From: Rhodospirillaceae bacterium
GTDB taxonomy: Bacteria; Pseudomonadota; Alphaproteobacteria; UBA6615
Reading direction: 5' to 3'
DNA: 64,000 bases
NCBI GenBank assembly: GCA_018667335.1
Contig: JABIVD010000027.1
Location: forward strand, 178,783-242,782
Shown: positions 29,028 to 38,333 of the stretch, piece after piece
Numbering within the stretch: position 1 is the first letter of the stretch
Layout of the letters: every line of letters starts with the position of its first letter
Notes under the pieces: model-generated
Databases searched by the model: none
Seen by the model: only the letters and a program-made list of their open reading frames with translations
Told to the model about the DNA's origin: nothing
Made by a program: the position numbers and the translations under genes

Positions 29028-30109
29028 TAGCGGATCTCGCGCTCAACAATCATTTTCTCATCGACGAACTTGCCGCGTTCAATCACCACTTCGTTGTCGA
29101 GTATCACGGTGCAGTCGCGCATGGGCACGTCATAGTGACCATTGGTGCTCCGGCTCCCGCCACCCTGGGTATTGGGGCCGGTTGAGAAAAGGAAATTGCC
29201 CGGAAATGTGCGCGCGGATGCGTGAGAACGTTCCGGATTATCGCCATTCAGGGCGATATTGTACCAGCGCGCCTGCGGGTTCATGCCCCAGCCCAGATGC
29301 GAGACAGCATAGGGATCGAGGTCATCCTCCGAGAGCTTGTTGTCGTCGAGCCAGTCGGTCATCAATTTGGCGTCGAGACCTCCCTCGACACTGCGAATAA
29401 AACCATCACGAACTTCGAGCCTCACTTCGTCCTGCACATAACGGCAGTAGGGCAGAATCACGATGTCTCCGGGCGACATGATGACGGTGCCGTTGGCGGA
29501 GCCTTCGTTGGGGAACGTATGGATATGCCCAACACCCCATTGATCGAAATGTCCGGGCTCATCCGAGAAGCCCCACTGGCTCATCACCGGAAAATCGCCG
29601 CGCTTGTACGTCAGGTCCGTCCCGGCATCGCTCAAAACACGAACCTCCTTCGTCGCGGTGTAGCGTTCGTCGGCATACTTGACCGCCTCCTTCAGCCCCT
29701 TGGGAGACAAAAGTAATTCGAGGTCATCGGGTGAATCGATGATCATCAGGAAGCGTGTGCCTGTACCCATCACCTCGCGAAGCCAGCTTGTAAAAAGCGG
29801 AATGTGCAACGCCACAACGACATCGGCCGCCTTGAGTGCATCAAGCATGCCGTTGATTTGGCCGATCGTGTCGACCCCGACCTTCGTCCAGGACGGAATC
29901 ATGTTGACCCGCATCTCGTAGCAATCGGCGCCCAGTTCGTCGGCGGCGGCGAATGCGGCCTCGACATATTCCGTTCTCGTCGTGACATCCGACAGCAACG
30001 CAACCGTCTCCCCTTTTTTGATATTGGACATCTGGAATTGCTTGAGAAACAGACCAGGAAGTCGCCCGGCATTGATTTCCTGATGACGGATAGCAGCTGG
30101 CGTACGCAT
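29027..30109 (-). CDS. NicX-like ring-cleaving dioxygenase (peptidase M29-like fold)
   Basis: 360 residues resembling 2,5-dihydroxypyridine 5,6-dioxygenase, an Fe(II) enzyme related to M29 aminopeptidases. Visible features are VALLSDVTTRTEYVEAAF near 35, GHIHTFPNEGSANGTV, SHLGWGMNPQA and the NGHYDVPMRDC segment, whose His and Asp correspond to expected iron ligands. ATG 30109 has GGAG nine bases upstream. The reaction would open a hydroxylated N-heterocycle. Coupling to the hydrolase at 28197 and adjacency to a dihydroxypseudooxynicotine-hydrolase-like gene support N-heterocycle catabolism. An aminopeptidase is the alternative. Confidence 0.8.
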   Translation of the reverse strand: MRTPAAIRHQEINAGRLPGLFLKQFQMSNIKKGETVALLSDVTTRTEYVEAAFAAADELGADCYEMRVNMIPSWTKVGVDTIGQINGMLDALKAADVVVALHIPLFTSWLREVMGTGTRFLMIIDSPDDLELLLSPKGLKEAVKYADERYTATKEVRVLSDAGTDLTYKRGDFPVMSQWGFSDEPGHFDQWGVGHIHTFPNEGSANGTVIMSPGDIVILPYCRYVQDEVRLEVRDGFIRSVEGGLDAKLMTDWLDDNKLSEDDLDPYAVSHLGWGMNPQARWYNIALNGDNPERSHASARTFPGNFLFSTGPNTQGGGSRSTNGHYDVPMRDCTVILDNEVVIERGKFVDEKMIVEREIR

Positions 30110-30243
30110 GGCAATAATCTCCGCTTCAACGGGTTTCGAGAGTGAGCGATATGCTACCCGATCCACAGGTGCGGTGCGAGGCACCAGCGCTCCGCTGAAT
30201 TCCCGTTATTTTTCGCCAAGACATCTCTGGCCCGCTGTGTTGT

Positions 30244-30288
30244 GATAATTCTCTAATAATCAAAAAATTGATAAATGGGAGAATTGTC
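30244..30288 (+). promoter_or_regulatory. Nested dyad overlapping the ribosome binding site of the hydrolase gene
   Basis: GATAATTCTC (30244-30253) pairs with GAGAATTGTC (30279-30288) at 9 of 10 positions, and inside it ATCAA (30259-30263) pairs with TTGAT (30268-30272). The right arm contains part of the GGGAGA ribosome binding site and ends next to the ATG. It could be an operator, or an RNA hairpin hiding the ribosome binding site. The stretch is strikingly AT-rich for this genome. Confidence 0.5.
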
Positions 30289-31527
30289 ATGATGCGGGCT
30301 TTCACAGAACAGAAGATGAAGCGCTTCGCCGAACAACGCTGGATCCTGGATGCGATCATCTCATCGGTCGGCATGGAGTGGGATCAACCGCGTCTCGGAT
30401 ACACCATGTATCCCTGCGGGCCCGACGCGGTTGGCGACTTCCGAACCGTCGGCATGCGCACCAAGAAATTTGCGGATATGCATCGGGAGTTCGCCGGCGC
30501 TGCCAAGCGCCGTGAGATCAAGGCCAAAGCATTTGAGGCCGAAGACCGGCTTGTCTCGGCCCGCGAAAGCTACTTTATCGCATCCCTGCTCTACTCGGCG
30601 GCACGCTGGCCCATCTTCGAGGCGAACGACCTGCACAAGGACTACAACCAGCGCATGGTCGATTGCTACGACAAGTATATCGAGTTCGCGCCACGACCGA
30701 TCGAGCGGGTGGAAATCCCCTTCGGTGACGGGGTCCTGCCCGGTTTCCTCGCCCTGCCCCACGCGCCGAAGGACGGCGAGAAATTCCCCTGCGCCATCGG
30801 CATCGACGGGATGGACGGATCGAAGGAAATCATGTGCTCGATGTATGGCGACAAGATGCTCGAGCGCGGCATGGCGAGTTTCGTCTATGACGGTCCCGGC
30901 CAAGGCGAATGCCCGGTGAATGGCGTCTATGTGACCAAGGACAATCACATGGAGGCCGCGCAGGCAGTCTATGACTGGTTGATCCAGCACCCGCATATCG
31001 ACAAGGACCGGCTGGTCATTTTCGGCATTAGTTTCGGATCGTTTTTCGGAGCGCAAGCGGCCGCGCAGCTCGGCGACAAGGTGAAGGGCGCAGCGCTATC
31101 CTTCGTCTGCCACGAGCCTGGTTGCTACACGATCTTCAACATGGCCGCGCCGACGTTCAAGCTGCGGTTCATGTTCATGGCCGGATATGACAATGAGGAA
31201 GAGTTCGACGAGTTCATCAGTGAGTTCTCGCTCGGCCCGATCACCGACCAGATCAAATGTCCGATCCTTGTTCAGGGTGGGCAGGACGAGGAGCTTAGCC
31301 CGGTTGAGTGCTCGGAAGAGTTCGTGAACAAGCTGTCCGTACCCAAGAAGTTGGTCTTCTATGAAGGCGAACGTCATGCGATCGGCGGCGGGTCTGCGGC
31401 CTATCTGGGCGAGAACTGGTACACGATGCTGGCGGATTGGTGCCTGGATCGGGTGAACGACAAGCCCGCACCGAACGAATCCGTTCTCATAAACTCACTC
31501 GGCCAGGCCGAAGCGACGCCTTACTAG
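30289..31527 (+). CDS. Alpha/beta hydrolase, dihydroxypseudooxynicotine-hydrolase-like
   Basis: 412 residues: a helical N-terminal region (1-135), then the hydrolase core with VEIPFGDGVLPGFLALP, FVYDGPGQGE (198-207), nucleophile elbow GISFGS (Ser248), the VQGGQDEELSP acidic residue and the ERHAIGGG histidine. The family includes 2,6-dihydroxypseudooxynicotine hydrolase (C-C cleavage) and fungal polyketide hydrolases. The start at 30289 has GGGAGA before it. It is divergent from the NicX-like gene, so both probably respond to the same inducer. The true substrate is unknown. Confidence 0.88.
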   Translation: MMRAFTEQKMKRFAEQRWILDAIISSVGMEWDQPRLGYTMYPCGPDAVGDFRTVGMRTKKFADMHREFAGAAKRREIKAKAFEAEDRLVSARESYFIASLLYSAARWPIFEANDLHKDYNQRMVDCYDKYIEFAPRPIERVEIPFGDGVLPGFLALPHAPKDGEKFPCAIGIDGMDGSKEIMCSMYGDKMLERGMASFVYDGPGQGECPVNGVYVTKDNHMEAAQAVYDWLIQHPHIDKDRLVIFGISFGSFFGAQAAAQLGDKVKGAALSFVCHEPGCYTIFNMAAPTFKLRFMFMAGYDNEEEFDEFISEFSLGPITDQIKCPILVQGGQDEELSPVECSEEFVNKLSVPKKLVFYEGERHAIGGGSAAYLGENWYTMLADWCLDRVNDKPAPNESVLINSLGQAEATPY

Positions 31528-31536
31528 CGTCGCGAG

Positions 31537-32607
31537 TCAGAAAATCTCGGAGAATTCCGGCGCGACCGTCGTCGCAAATCGACGCAGCGTGTCATGGCGC
31601 ACCGCGCGCGGTACACCCACGGTCGCGGGATGGACCATGATGTGATTGAAGCCGATGTCGCGCAGGCGTTCGACCTGCGCGGCGACGGTCTTCGCGCTGC
31701 CGACGAAATTATGGGCGGAGAACTTGTCGATATTCTCCGGCTTTGACAGCGCCAGGAGATTGCCGAAGTAGCGATTGAACTGCTCGTAGCCCTTGATATC
31801 GGTCCAGGGCTCGCTGTCGGCCTCGTAATGGGCGCTCTGGAGACGGAAGAATTCGGATAGATACTGACGGGCCAGCGCATAGGCCTCCTCGTCGGTGTCG
31901 GCCATCAGGCAATGTGCCACCACCGGACGACGGCCGCCATCGGCGAACCCGGTGCTTGCCGCGCCTTCCTCCCAGCTGGCCACCATCTTTTCCAGGATGT
32001 GGAAAGGGAACTGGCAGATGTTGAGGGGGGCGACCCCCATCTCCCCGGTCAGCCGTGCGCTTTCCGGGCTGCCGATTGCTCCAAACAGATGAATCCGCTC
32101 CGCCTGTGGCGTCGGCCGGATCCGCAGGGTGCGGCCGATATTGAAATGCTCGCCCGCATAGGTGAAAGGTTCACCGGTAAGCCCGAGACGCACAATATCG
32201 AGGCATTCGCGCAACCGGCCGCGGGCATGCTCCATATTCACGTCGAAGGCGTCATACTCCATCTTCGCGGTACCCCGGCCGACCCCGATGAACAATTCAC
32301 CCTCGGTCAGGTTGCTCAGCATGGAAATTTCGCCCAGCAGACGAAGCGGGTGATACCAGGGCGCGACCAGCACCGAACTGCCGAAGCTCAGGCCCGGGCA
32401 ATGGGCGGCCACATGGGACATGAACAGAAGCGGACTGGGCGTCGGGAAATAGTCCGAGAAGTGATGCTCGAGCATCCAGGCGCTGTCGTATCCGAGAGAC
32501 TGGCCCAGTTTGCAGTCCGCGATGACCTCCTGATACAGCGCAGCGTCATCAAGGCCACTGGCGCCAACCGGCGCCACAACGAACCCGAACTTCAGACCGT
32601 CGGACAT
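31537..32607 (-). CDS. LLM-class flavin-dependent monooxygenase
   Basis: 356 residues of the bacterial-luciferase-like TIM barrel: LKFGFVVAP at the start, SAWMLEHHFSDYFPTPSP near 43-60, LVAPWYHPLRLLGE and LFIGVGRGTAKMEYDAF. These enzymes use reduced FMN from a partner reductase to oxygenate small organic compounds. Convergent with the hydrolase at 30289 and divergent from the HSL esterase, it sits inside the N-heterocycle-like block and may supply a ring hydroxylation or Baeyer-Villiger step; this is inference. Confidence 0.9.
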   Translation of the reverse strand: MSDGLKFGFVVAPVGASGLDDAALYQEVIADCKLGQSLGYDSAWMLEHHFSDYFPTPSPLLFMSHVAAHCPGLSFGSSVLVAPWYHPLRLLGEISMLSNLTEGELFIGVGRGTAKMEYDAFDVNMEHARGRLRECLDIVRLGLTGEPFTYAGEHFNIGRTLRIRPTPQAERIHLFGAIGSPESARLTGEMGVAPLNICQFPFHILEKMVASWEEGAASTGFADGGRRPVVAHCLMADTDEEAYALARQYLSEFFRLQSAHYEADSEPWTDIKGYEQFNRYFGNLLALSKPENIDKFSAHNFVGSAKTVAAQVERLRDIGFNHIMVHPATVGVPRAVRHDTLRRFATTVAPEFSEIF

Positions 32608-32762
32608 ATCATTTTCGCGGCGTGCGCGCTCCCTGTTGAAAATCGTAGCACCCGCAGAACCCCAACCCCAGCCACTTTCCAATACGCCTTTTTCCGCGCG
32701 CAATCATTGACGCGGGGCCACGGGACCGCATTCAATACGGTAGCAAAAAGGGGAGCCACGCC

Positions 32763-33689
32763 ATGTATATCGATCCGCAGATCAAAACCTTTATCGACGG
32801 CCTCGTCGAACTGAACATGCCACACCCGGTCGATCTCGGGATCGAGGGAGCACGAGACGGGTTCAGCCAGCTGTGGCAACAGGTCAATCCACCCTCGCGT
32901 GATAGCGTGAAGGTCGAGGACATCCAGGTCCCCGGCCCCAGCGGTGACATCCGCACGAAGGTCTATACCCCGGCGGGTGATGGCCCCTTCCCCGTGCTCG
33001 CATTCTTTCACGGTGGCGGTTGTTGCATGATGGCGCCCGAGGACTATGACGGCACCAATACGGCCCTGGCCGAGGATGCGGGCTGCATCGTGGTTGTGCC
33101 GGCCTATCGCCGGGCACCGGAAAACCCCTTCCCGGCGCCGCTGGAAGACTGTTTCGCGGTGTTCACCTGGCTCCAGTCGAACGCCGGAGAGATTGGCGGC
33201 GATTCAAACCGGATCGCGATTGCCGGTGACAGCGGCGGCGGTTATCTCGCCGCGGCCGTGGCGCAGGAGGCGAAGCGCAAAGGCGCGCCGCAGCCCCTCA
33301 CCCAGATCCTGATGTATCCGATGACCGATATGGGAGGCCTGCCGCCCAGCCGGGTCGAGGAGACCATGTTCCTCGACGACCGTACCCTGCAATGGGTGAT
33401 CGGCATGCATGTCGGTGAACATCGCCTGGATCCGCGCGCCTCACCCATCCTGGAGCCCGACGTCTCAGGTCTGGCGCCGGCCCTCGTGATCGCCGCGCAG
33501 ATCGACCCGCTGCGCGACGAAGGTCGTGCCTACGCCTCGAAACTGCAAAACGCGGGCGTGCCCGTGCAGTACCAGCTGTATGACGGGGTGGTGCATGGCT
33601 TCTTCAACATGGGCGGGTTCTGCGATCAGGGAAATATCGCGGTCGCACAAGTGGCGGATACGCTCAAAAAGGCGTTCGCGAAGGGCTAG
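32763..33689 (+). CDS. HSL-family esterase (alpha/beta hydrolase)
   Basis: 308 residues, hormone-sensitive-lipase type: FFHGGGCC with HGGG at 83-86, nucleophile GDSGGG (Ser157; relatives usually have GDSAGG), catalytic Asp in AAQIDPLRDEG and His in YDGVVHGFFNM. These cytosolic carboxylesterases act on short acyl esters. It is divergent from the luciferase-like gene and has an AAGGGG ribosome binding site. A role in opening lactones or esters made by the neighbouring monooxygenase is possible but unproven. Confidence 0.92.
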   Translation: MYIDPQIKTFIDGLVELNMPHPVDLGIEGARDGFSQLWQQVNPPSRDSVKVEDIQVPGPSGDIRTKVYTPAGDGPFPVLAFFHGGGCCMMAPEDYDGTNTALAEDAGCIVVVPAYRRAPENPFPAPLEDCFAVFTWLQSNAGEIGGDSNRIAIAGDSGGGYLAAAVAQEAKRKGAPQPLTQILMYPMTDMGGLPPSRVEETMFLDDRTLQWVIGMHVGEHRLDPRASPILEPDVSGLAPALVIAAQIDPLRDEGRAYASKLQNAGVPVQYQLYDGVVHGFFNMGGFCDQGNIAVAQVADTLKKAFAKG

Positions 33690-33739
33690 CCGGTCTCGGA
33701 ATCGAATGTGATGCCGATCTTCATGCTCTATCTCCCGAC

Positions 33740-34642
33740 TTATTTGGGCTGGTCCGCCACGGGCACGGCACCCTCACCCGTCTGGGCGGCAAAAATAGAG
33801 GTGTAGCCACCCGACCAATCCGGCGGCAGCAGACAAGGCCGCGGGTCATGCCGCGCCCATCGTGCCCGTTCGCCACGCACCACCTCATAGGCATGGCGCG
33901 AGGGATCGGGATGCGCGGTGTAGGCGTAAGCATCGCCGGCGGCGTAGGCATGCAGCAGCAGAGGTCGGCCGTTTGCGCGTTTGCTCGGCGGCGATGAATG
34001 GACCGTGCGGCAATTGTGGATCGTGATCGAACCGGCGGCCCCGCACAGCTCGACCGCGCCAGACGTATCGAGCGTCGCGTTGTCCGCCTCCGACAGGCAC
34101 CCCGTCCAGCTGCCGTCGCCGTCATACTGGTCGAACAGAGGGCCATCATGACTCCCCGGCAGAACCGTTAGCGGACCATCCTCGGCCCCCGTGTCACGGA
34201 GGTAGATGCCTACGGTCAGGGGGGAATAGTTGGTGTGCGGGTAGAACTGGATGTCCTGATGCCAGGCGACCGTATCGTCGCCGCCATGCCATTTAAAATT
34301 CAGTTTTGAATGGTGATAGACCACGTCGGGCCCAAGCAAATCGGCCACCACATCGACGATCACACCGACCGCAACCTCCCAATATAGTGGGTGCTGCTCA
34401 TCCGGGCGCTTGATGCGTCGGACCATCGGCGCGACGGCGCTGTGTTCCGGTGCCAAGTCGAAATCCGTATTGGAACGGGACACTTCCCGACTGCGCGCGA
34501 CGAACTCATCGGTGACAGCGTTAAGCTTCGCGATGACATCAGCGTCGATCAGCCGGTCAACGAGCAGGTACCCGTCCGCCAAATAGGAATCACGCTGTTG
34601 CTGACTTAGAACCCGCAACGCCTGGGGCGTGTTTTCGATCAT
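33740..34642 (-). CDS. Phytanoyl-CoA dioxygenase (PhyH) family protein
   Basis: 300 residues with the double-stranded beta-helix of Fe(II)/2-oxoglutarate oxygenases. The facial triad is visible as WHQD (His128, Asp130) and the distal histidine in HNCRTVHSSPP; the 2-oxoglutarate arginine is expected in KRANGRPLLL. It should hydroxylate a small acid, amine or secondary metabolite. GGAG lies 6 bases before ATG 34642. It is followed by the HSL gene in the opposite orientation, with the CmcJ-like gene 110 bp upstream on the same strand. Confidence 0.9.
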   Translation of the reverse strand: MIENTPQALRVLSQQQRDSYLADGYLLVDRLIDADVIAKLNAVTDEFVARSREVSRSNTDFDLAPEHSAVAPMVRRIKRPDEQHPLYWEVAVGVIVDVVADLLGPDVVYHHSKLNFKWHGGDDTVAWHQDIQFYPHTNYSPLTVGIYLRDTGAEDGPLTVLPGSHDGPLFDQYDGDGSWTGCLSEADNATLDTSGAVELCGAAGSITIHNCRTVHSSPPSKRANGRPLLLHAYAAGDAYAYTAHPDPSRHAYEVVRGERARWARHDPRPCLLPPDWSGGYTSIFAAQTGEGAVPVADQPK

Positions 34643-34752
34643 CACAATCTCCGAGCGCAAACGTTAACATGCTGATACAGCGACCAAAAACCGCGATCTC
34701 TCAGGATCACGCGGCATCTCATCGACCTTTCGGGCCAGACACGCCACATCGC

Positions 34753-35577
34753 CTAAGTTTCGTCGAAGAACGCGAGGACCCGGGTTTCCAGGCTCTCGCG
34801 TGGGGTGGCATTGGCCGACGCGGTGGGGTCGTCGAACGACGTGTGCAGCGCATAACGCGCACGTCCGTCATCGGCGGTATCGTAATTCTTGATCAGGATG
34901 GCCTCGCCGGGCGTCATGTCCGGGAAATAGAACCAGTCATTCTTCTGGTCGAATGATGCATGGCGGGTCTGCCCGACCCGGTTGTAGGCACGGCGCTCGA
35001 CCGTGTGCAGATGGCCATCATCGACGCTGTCCCACGAACACAGCGCCAGCGGCCATTCCTCAATGGTGCCTGCTGTCGAGCGCCAGACATTGACGATGGC
35101 GAAGCGTTTCGCCAGCAGCGCCTCGGCCTCATCGCCCATCACCGCCTCGACCCGCTTTCGCGCCGACCAGTCAGTGTAGTCGGTGTGGGCCGCATTGGCC
35201 GGGTCCCGTGCATTGTGCGCCTCGCGCAGGCTCTGGGACGACGAGCGCCGGGTATGGTCGAAGACCAGCGCCCGCGCCGCACCCGTGTGGATACGCACCA
35301 GCGCCTCGGCCTCGGCGTTGTAGACCGCGGCCAGGTGGGCATCGTCCTGGAAATCTGTGACGGCCGTCGTGTGATCAACGAAGGCGAAGCCTTCGCGGTC
35401 GAGGGTGAATTCATTCGGCAGCAGGCGTGCATTGCGCACCGTCATCGCGCGAAACTCGCGTTCGCCTTCGAAGTTGGTGCGCTCTCCCGCCACATTGGAT
35501 TGATAGAAAACCGGCAACTCGCCGGTGTCCACCAGATAGCCGATTGGCGCTTCGATGGTTTCCGCTGACATGCTCAT
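34753..35577 (-). CDS. CmcJ/NvfI family oxidoreductase
   Basis: 274 residues matching the CmcJ/NvfI group, cofactor-poor or Fe(II)-dependent oxidoreductases known from cephamycin and fungal pathways. Motifs are AHTDYTDWSARKRVEAV near 129-145, FAIVNVWRSTAGTIEEWPL, DWFYFPDMTPGEAILIKNYD and RYALHTSFDDP. In bacteria such genes often occur in catabolic islands with unknown substrates. It precedes the PhyH gene on the same strand, suggesting a two-oxygenase unit. Confidence 0.85.
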   Translation of the reverse strand: MSMSAETIEAPIGYLVDTGELPVFYQSNVAGERTNFEGEREFRAMTVRNARLLPNEFTLDREGFAFVDHTTAVTDFQDDAHLAAVYNAEAEALVRIHTGAARALVFDHTRRSSSQSLREAHNARDPANAAHTDYTDWSARKRVEAVMGDEAEALLAKRFAIVNVWRSTAGTIEEWPLALCSWDSVDDGHLHTVERRAYNRVGQTRHASFDQKNDWFYFPDMTPGEAILIKNYDTADDGRARYALHTSFDDPTASANATPRESLETRVLAFFDET

Positions 35578-35770
35578 GGCACACCCCTGTCGCTGTATTC
35601 AGCCGACAGACTAGGCGCCGCGTGGAAGCACACGCAAGTGCGCGCAGGCCTCGTTCGCGGCGACGGATCGAGCGTTCGTGCTGACAAAACAAAACAGCAC
35701 GCTTAACCCGTCATTCGCACCCACCCAAAAGATGGATACAACGCCGGGGCGTGCTGTCTATCCAGTCACA

Positions 35771-35786
35771 GGCCGTCGAAACGGCC
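35771..35786. other. Short perfect hairpin with CGAA loop
   Basis: GGCCGT-CGAA-ACGGCC downstream of the cold-shock terminator. A stable RNA hairpin on either strand; possibly a second stop signal. Confidence 0.4.
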
Positions 35787-35795
35787 CAAACCGAA

Positions 35796-35840
35796 AAATG
35801 GTCCGGAGAACGGACCGGGCCTAAGCCCGGTCCCTCCGGA
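35796..35840 (-). terminator. Two-tier terminator hairpin of the cold-shock gene
   Basis: GGACCGGGC (35812-35820) and GCCCGGTCC (35825-35833) form the upper stem around CTAA. Just outside, TCCGGAG (35802-35808) and CTCCGGA (35834-35840) form a second stem with a 3-base bulge. On the minus strand it is followed by CCATTTTT, giving an intrinsic terminator. Confidence 0.8.
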
Positions 35841-35851
35841 ACATCAGATAC

Positions 35852-36055
35852 TTAGGCGGCCGACAGATCGACGGCCTTCGGGCCGCGCTGGTCGTCCTGA
35901 ACCTGGAAGTTAACCTTCTGACCTTCGGTCAGGGTTCCCATTCCAGCCTGCTCAACAGCAGTCACGTGAACGAACACGTCCTTGCCGCCATCGTCAGGAG
36001 CAATGAAACCAAAACCACGGGTGGTGTTGAAGAACTTTACGGTACCTGTAGGCAT
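35852..36055 (-). CDS. Cold-shock domain protein
   Basis: 67 residues, a single OB-fold cold-shock domain: MPTGTVKFFNTTRGFGFIAP carries RNP-1 and DVFVHVTAVE carries RNP-2. It binds single-stranded RNA and DNA as an RNA chaperone. It is monocistronic with a strong terminator. The 333-bp region upstream gives room for the long leader typical of such genes. Confidence 0.96.
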   Translation of the reverse strand: MPTGTVKFFNTTRGFGFIAPDDGGKDVFVHVTAVEQAGMGTLTEGQKVNFQVQDDQRGPKAVDLSAA

Positions 36056-36388
36056 TTGTACTTTTCCAATCGTCGTATATCACGCAAACACCATGTCCGC
36101 GTGTTGAGACCAGCTTCGCCTGCTTATCCGGAGGTCGTATCGCCGCAACAGAATTGCGGAATTCGGCTCGCTCGAAGTCAGAGAGCAGATTTCATTGCGC
36201 GGAAGATGGGCCGGATCGGGCCCGATGGCAAGTAATCTCTTGTTTCTCTTAGTGGAATTATCGAACAAAGCCCGGGTTTAGCGGTGTTTCGGTACCTTTG
36301 TATGGGCAAATCGCGGCCTTGCAGCGCCCGAATAGAACGCTGACGACACCGATATTCTGGCTATTCGACCGATACAGCCGCCACACGC
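36056..36388. other. Gene-free upstream region of the cold-shock gene
   Basis: This 333-bp stretch lies between the cold-shock start and the typA stop. It probably holds the cold-shock promoter and leader. I see no confident -35/-10 pair, no convincing reading frame and no repeat. Confidence 0.5.
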
Positions 36389-38218
36389 CTAAGCGGCGCG
36401 GCTGGCCTTTTTACGCTCGTGTTCCTTGAGGAACCGCTTGCGGATCCGGATCGATACCGGCGTCACCTCGACCAGCTCGTCGTCGTCGATGAACTCAAGC
36501 GCGTATTCCAGCGTCACCTTGATCGGGGTCGTGAGGACGATATTCTCGTCCGTCCCGGCGGCGCGAATGTTGGTCAGCTGCTTGGCCTTCAGCGGATTGA
36601 CCATCAGATCATTGGCCCGCGCGTGAATGCCGATCACCATGCCCTCATAGACCTGCGCGCCATGGCCGAGCATGAGCTGACCACGTTCCTGCAGGTTGAA
36701 CAGCGCATAGGCGCGCGCCATTCCGGTGTCGGTGGCGACAAGCACACCGCGCATGCGCTGGGCGAGTTCGCCCGCGACCCGCGGGCCGTAGTGATCAAAC
36801 GCGTGATACATCAGCCCGCTGCCCGACGTCTGGGTCAGGAAGGTTGAGCGAATACCGATCAGGCCACGGGTCGGCACCAGATAGTCGAGCCGCACCCGGC
36901 CGTTGCCGTCGGGCGCCATGTTCTTGAGCTCTGCCTTGCGCGTGCCGAGCAGTTCCATCACAGAACCCTGATGCTCTTCCTCGATATCTACGGTCAGGGT
37001 CTCCCACGGCTCGTGGACGACACCATCGACCGTGTGGGTGATGACCTCGGGGCGTGAGATCGCGAGTTCGTAGCCTTCGCGGCGCATATTCTCGATCAGG
37101 ATCGACAGATGCAGCTCGCCGCGTCCCGACACCTTGAAGCGGTCGGCGCTGTCGGTATCCTCGACGCGCAATGCCACATTGTGGAGCAGCTCTTCCTGCA
37201 GGCGATCGCGGATGTTGCGGCTCGTGACGTACTTCCCGTCCTGACCGGCGAAGGGCGAGTCATTGACCTGGAACGTCATCGAGATCGTCGGCTGATCGAC
37301 GCTCAGAGGCGGCAGTGCTTCGACCGCCTGGGGGTCGCAGATCGTGTCGGAAATATTCAGCTTCTCGATGCCGGAGAAGGCGACGATGTCGCCCGCCGAG
37401 GCCTCTTCATGCTCGACCCGCTCAAGCCCGTGGAAGCCGAGGACCTGCAGCAGGCGGCCCTGGCGTTGCGCGCCATCTGCGCCAACCACCGTGACCAGCG
37501 CATTGCGGCGCACATGACCGCGCGCGATGCGGCCGATTCCGATCACGCCGACATAGGATGAATAGTCGAGCGCGGAGACCTGCAGCTGGAGCGGCCCATC
37601 GCGGTCGACCGCCGGCGCGTCCACCTGATCAACGATGGTCTGGAACAAAATGTCCATGTTCTCACCGCGCACGTCCGATGTCTCGGAGGCCCAGCCCTCG
37701 ATCGCCGACGCGAACACGGTGGTGAAATCGAGCTGCTCATCGGTGGCGCCAAGCCGGTCAAACAAATCAAACGTCTGGTCGACAGCCCAGTCGGGGCGCG
37801 CGCCGACACGGTCGACCTTGTTGACCACGACCACAGGCTTCAGGCCCGCTTCGAGGGCCTTGCGCGTGACGAAAGCCGTCTGGGGCATCGGGCCCTCGAC
37901 CGCGTCGACCAGCAGCAGGACGGAATCGACCATCGACAGCACACGCTCAACCTCACCGCCGAAATCGGCATGGCCGGGGGTGTCGACAATGTTGATCGCC
38001 CAGCCCTGCCACTCCAGCGCCGTGTTCTTGGACAGGATGGTGATGCCGCGCTCACGCTCGATGTCATTCGAATCCATCACCCGCTCGCGCCCGGCGTCTT
38101 CGCCATGGGTCTTCAGGGTGCCGGATTGGCGGAGCAGCTGATCGACGAGCGTTGTCTTGCCATGATCGACATGGGCGACGATCGCGATGTTGCGAATTTT
38201 ATCGGCGGGAGCGGACAT
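36389..38218 (-). CDS. typA: Ribosome-associated translational GTPase BipA/TypA
   Basis: 609 residues, the standard TypA length, beginning [21 protein letters not shown] motifs: AHVDHGKT (15-22), [21 protein letters not shown] and NKVDR. EF-G-like domains III and V and the TypA-specific C-terminal domain ([26 protein letters not shown]) follow. It associates with ribosomes and assists 50S assembly under cold or stress. ATG 38218 is chosen; frame upstream lies across a terminator and is not TypA-like. Confidence 0.97.
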   Translation of the reverse strand: MSAPADKIRNIAIVAHVDHGKTTLVDQLLRQSGTLKTHGEDAGRERVMDSNDIERERGITILSKNTALEWQGWAINIVDTPGHADFGGEVERVLSMVDSVLLLVDAVEGPMPQTAFVTRKALEAGLKPVVVVNKVDRVGARPDWAVDQTFDLFDRLGATDEQLDFTTVFASAIEGWASETSDVRGENMDILFQTIVDQVDAPAVDRDGPLQLQVSALDYSSYVGVIGIGRIARGHVRRNALVTVVGADGAQRQGRLLQVLGFHGLERVEHEEASAGDIVAFSGIEKLNISDTICDPQAVEALPPLSVDQPTISMTFQVNDSPFAGQDGKYVTSRNIRDRLQEELLHNVALRVEDTDSADRFKVSGRGELHLSILIENMRREGYELAISRPEVITHTVDGVVHEPWETLTVDIEEEHQGSVMELLGTRKAELKNMAPDGNGRVRLDYLVPTRGLIGIRSTFLTQTSGSGLMYHAFDHYGPRVAGELAQRMRGVLVATDTGMARAYALFNLQERGQLMLGHGAQVYEGMVIGIHARANDLMVNPLKAKQLTNIRAAGTDENIVLTTPIKVTLEYALEFIDDDELVEVTPVSIRIRKRFLKEHERKKASRAA

Positions 38219-38228
38219 CTGGATATAC

Positions 38229-38259
38229 CCAAAAAAAAGCGCCGCCATCGAGGCGGCCG
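38229..38259 (-). terminator. Intrinsic terminator just upstream of typA, possible attenuator
   Basis: On the minus strand GCCGCC-TCGAT-GGCGGC is followed by GC and eight T residues, ending 12 bases before the typA ATG. It can terminate the xdh/outer-membrane-protein transcript, but it also lies between any promoter in 38260-38333 and typA. Confidence 0.75.
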
Positions 38260-38333
38260 GACAATATGGGCACGCGTTAGCACGAAACACGGGGTCGTGG
38301 CGAGGAACTTTGCTGCAACTGCGAAGAAGACGC

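Noticed and set aside
29027..30109. Annotation as leucyl aminopeptidase (M29)
   Set aside because: The NGHYDVP region and coupling to a hydrolase suit NicX better; kept as the alternative in the feature entry.
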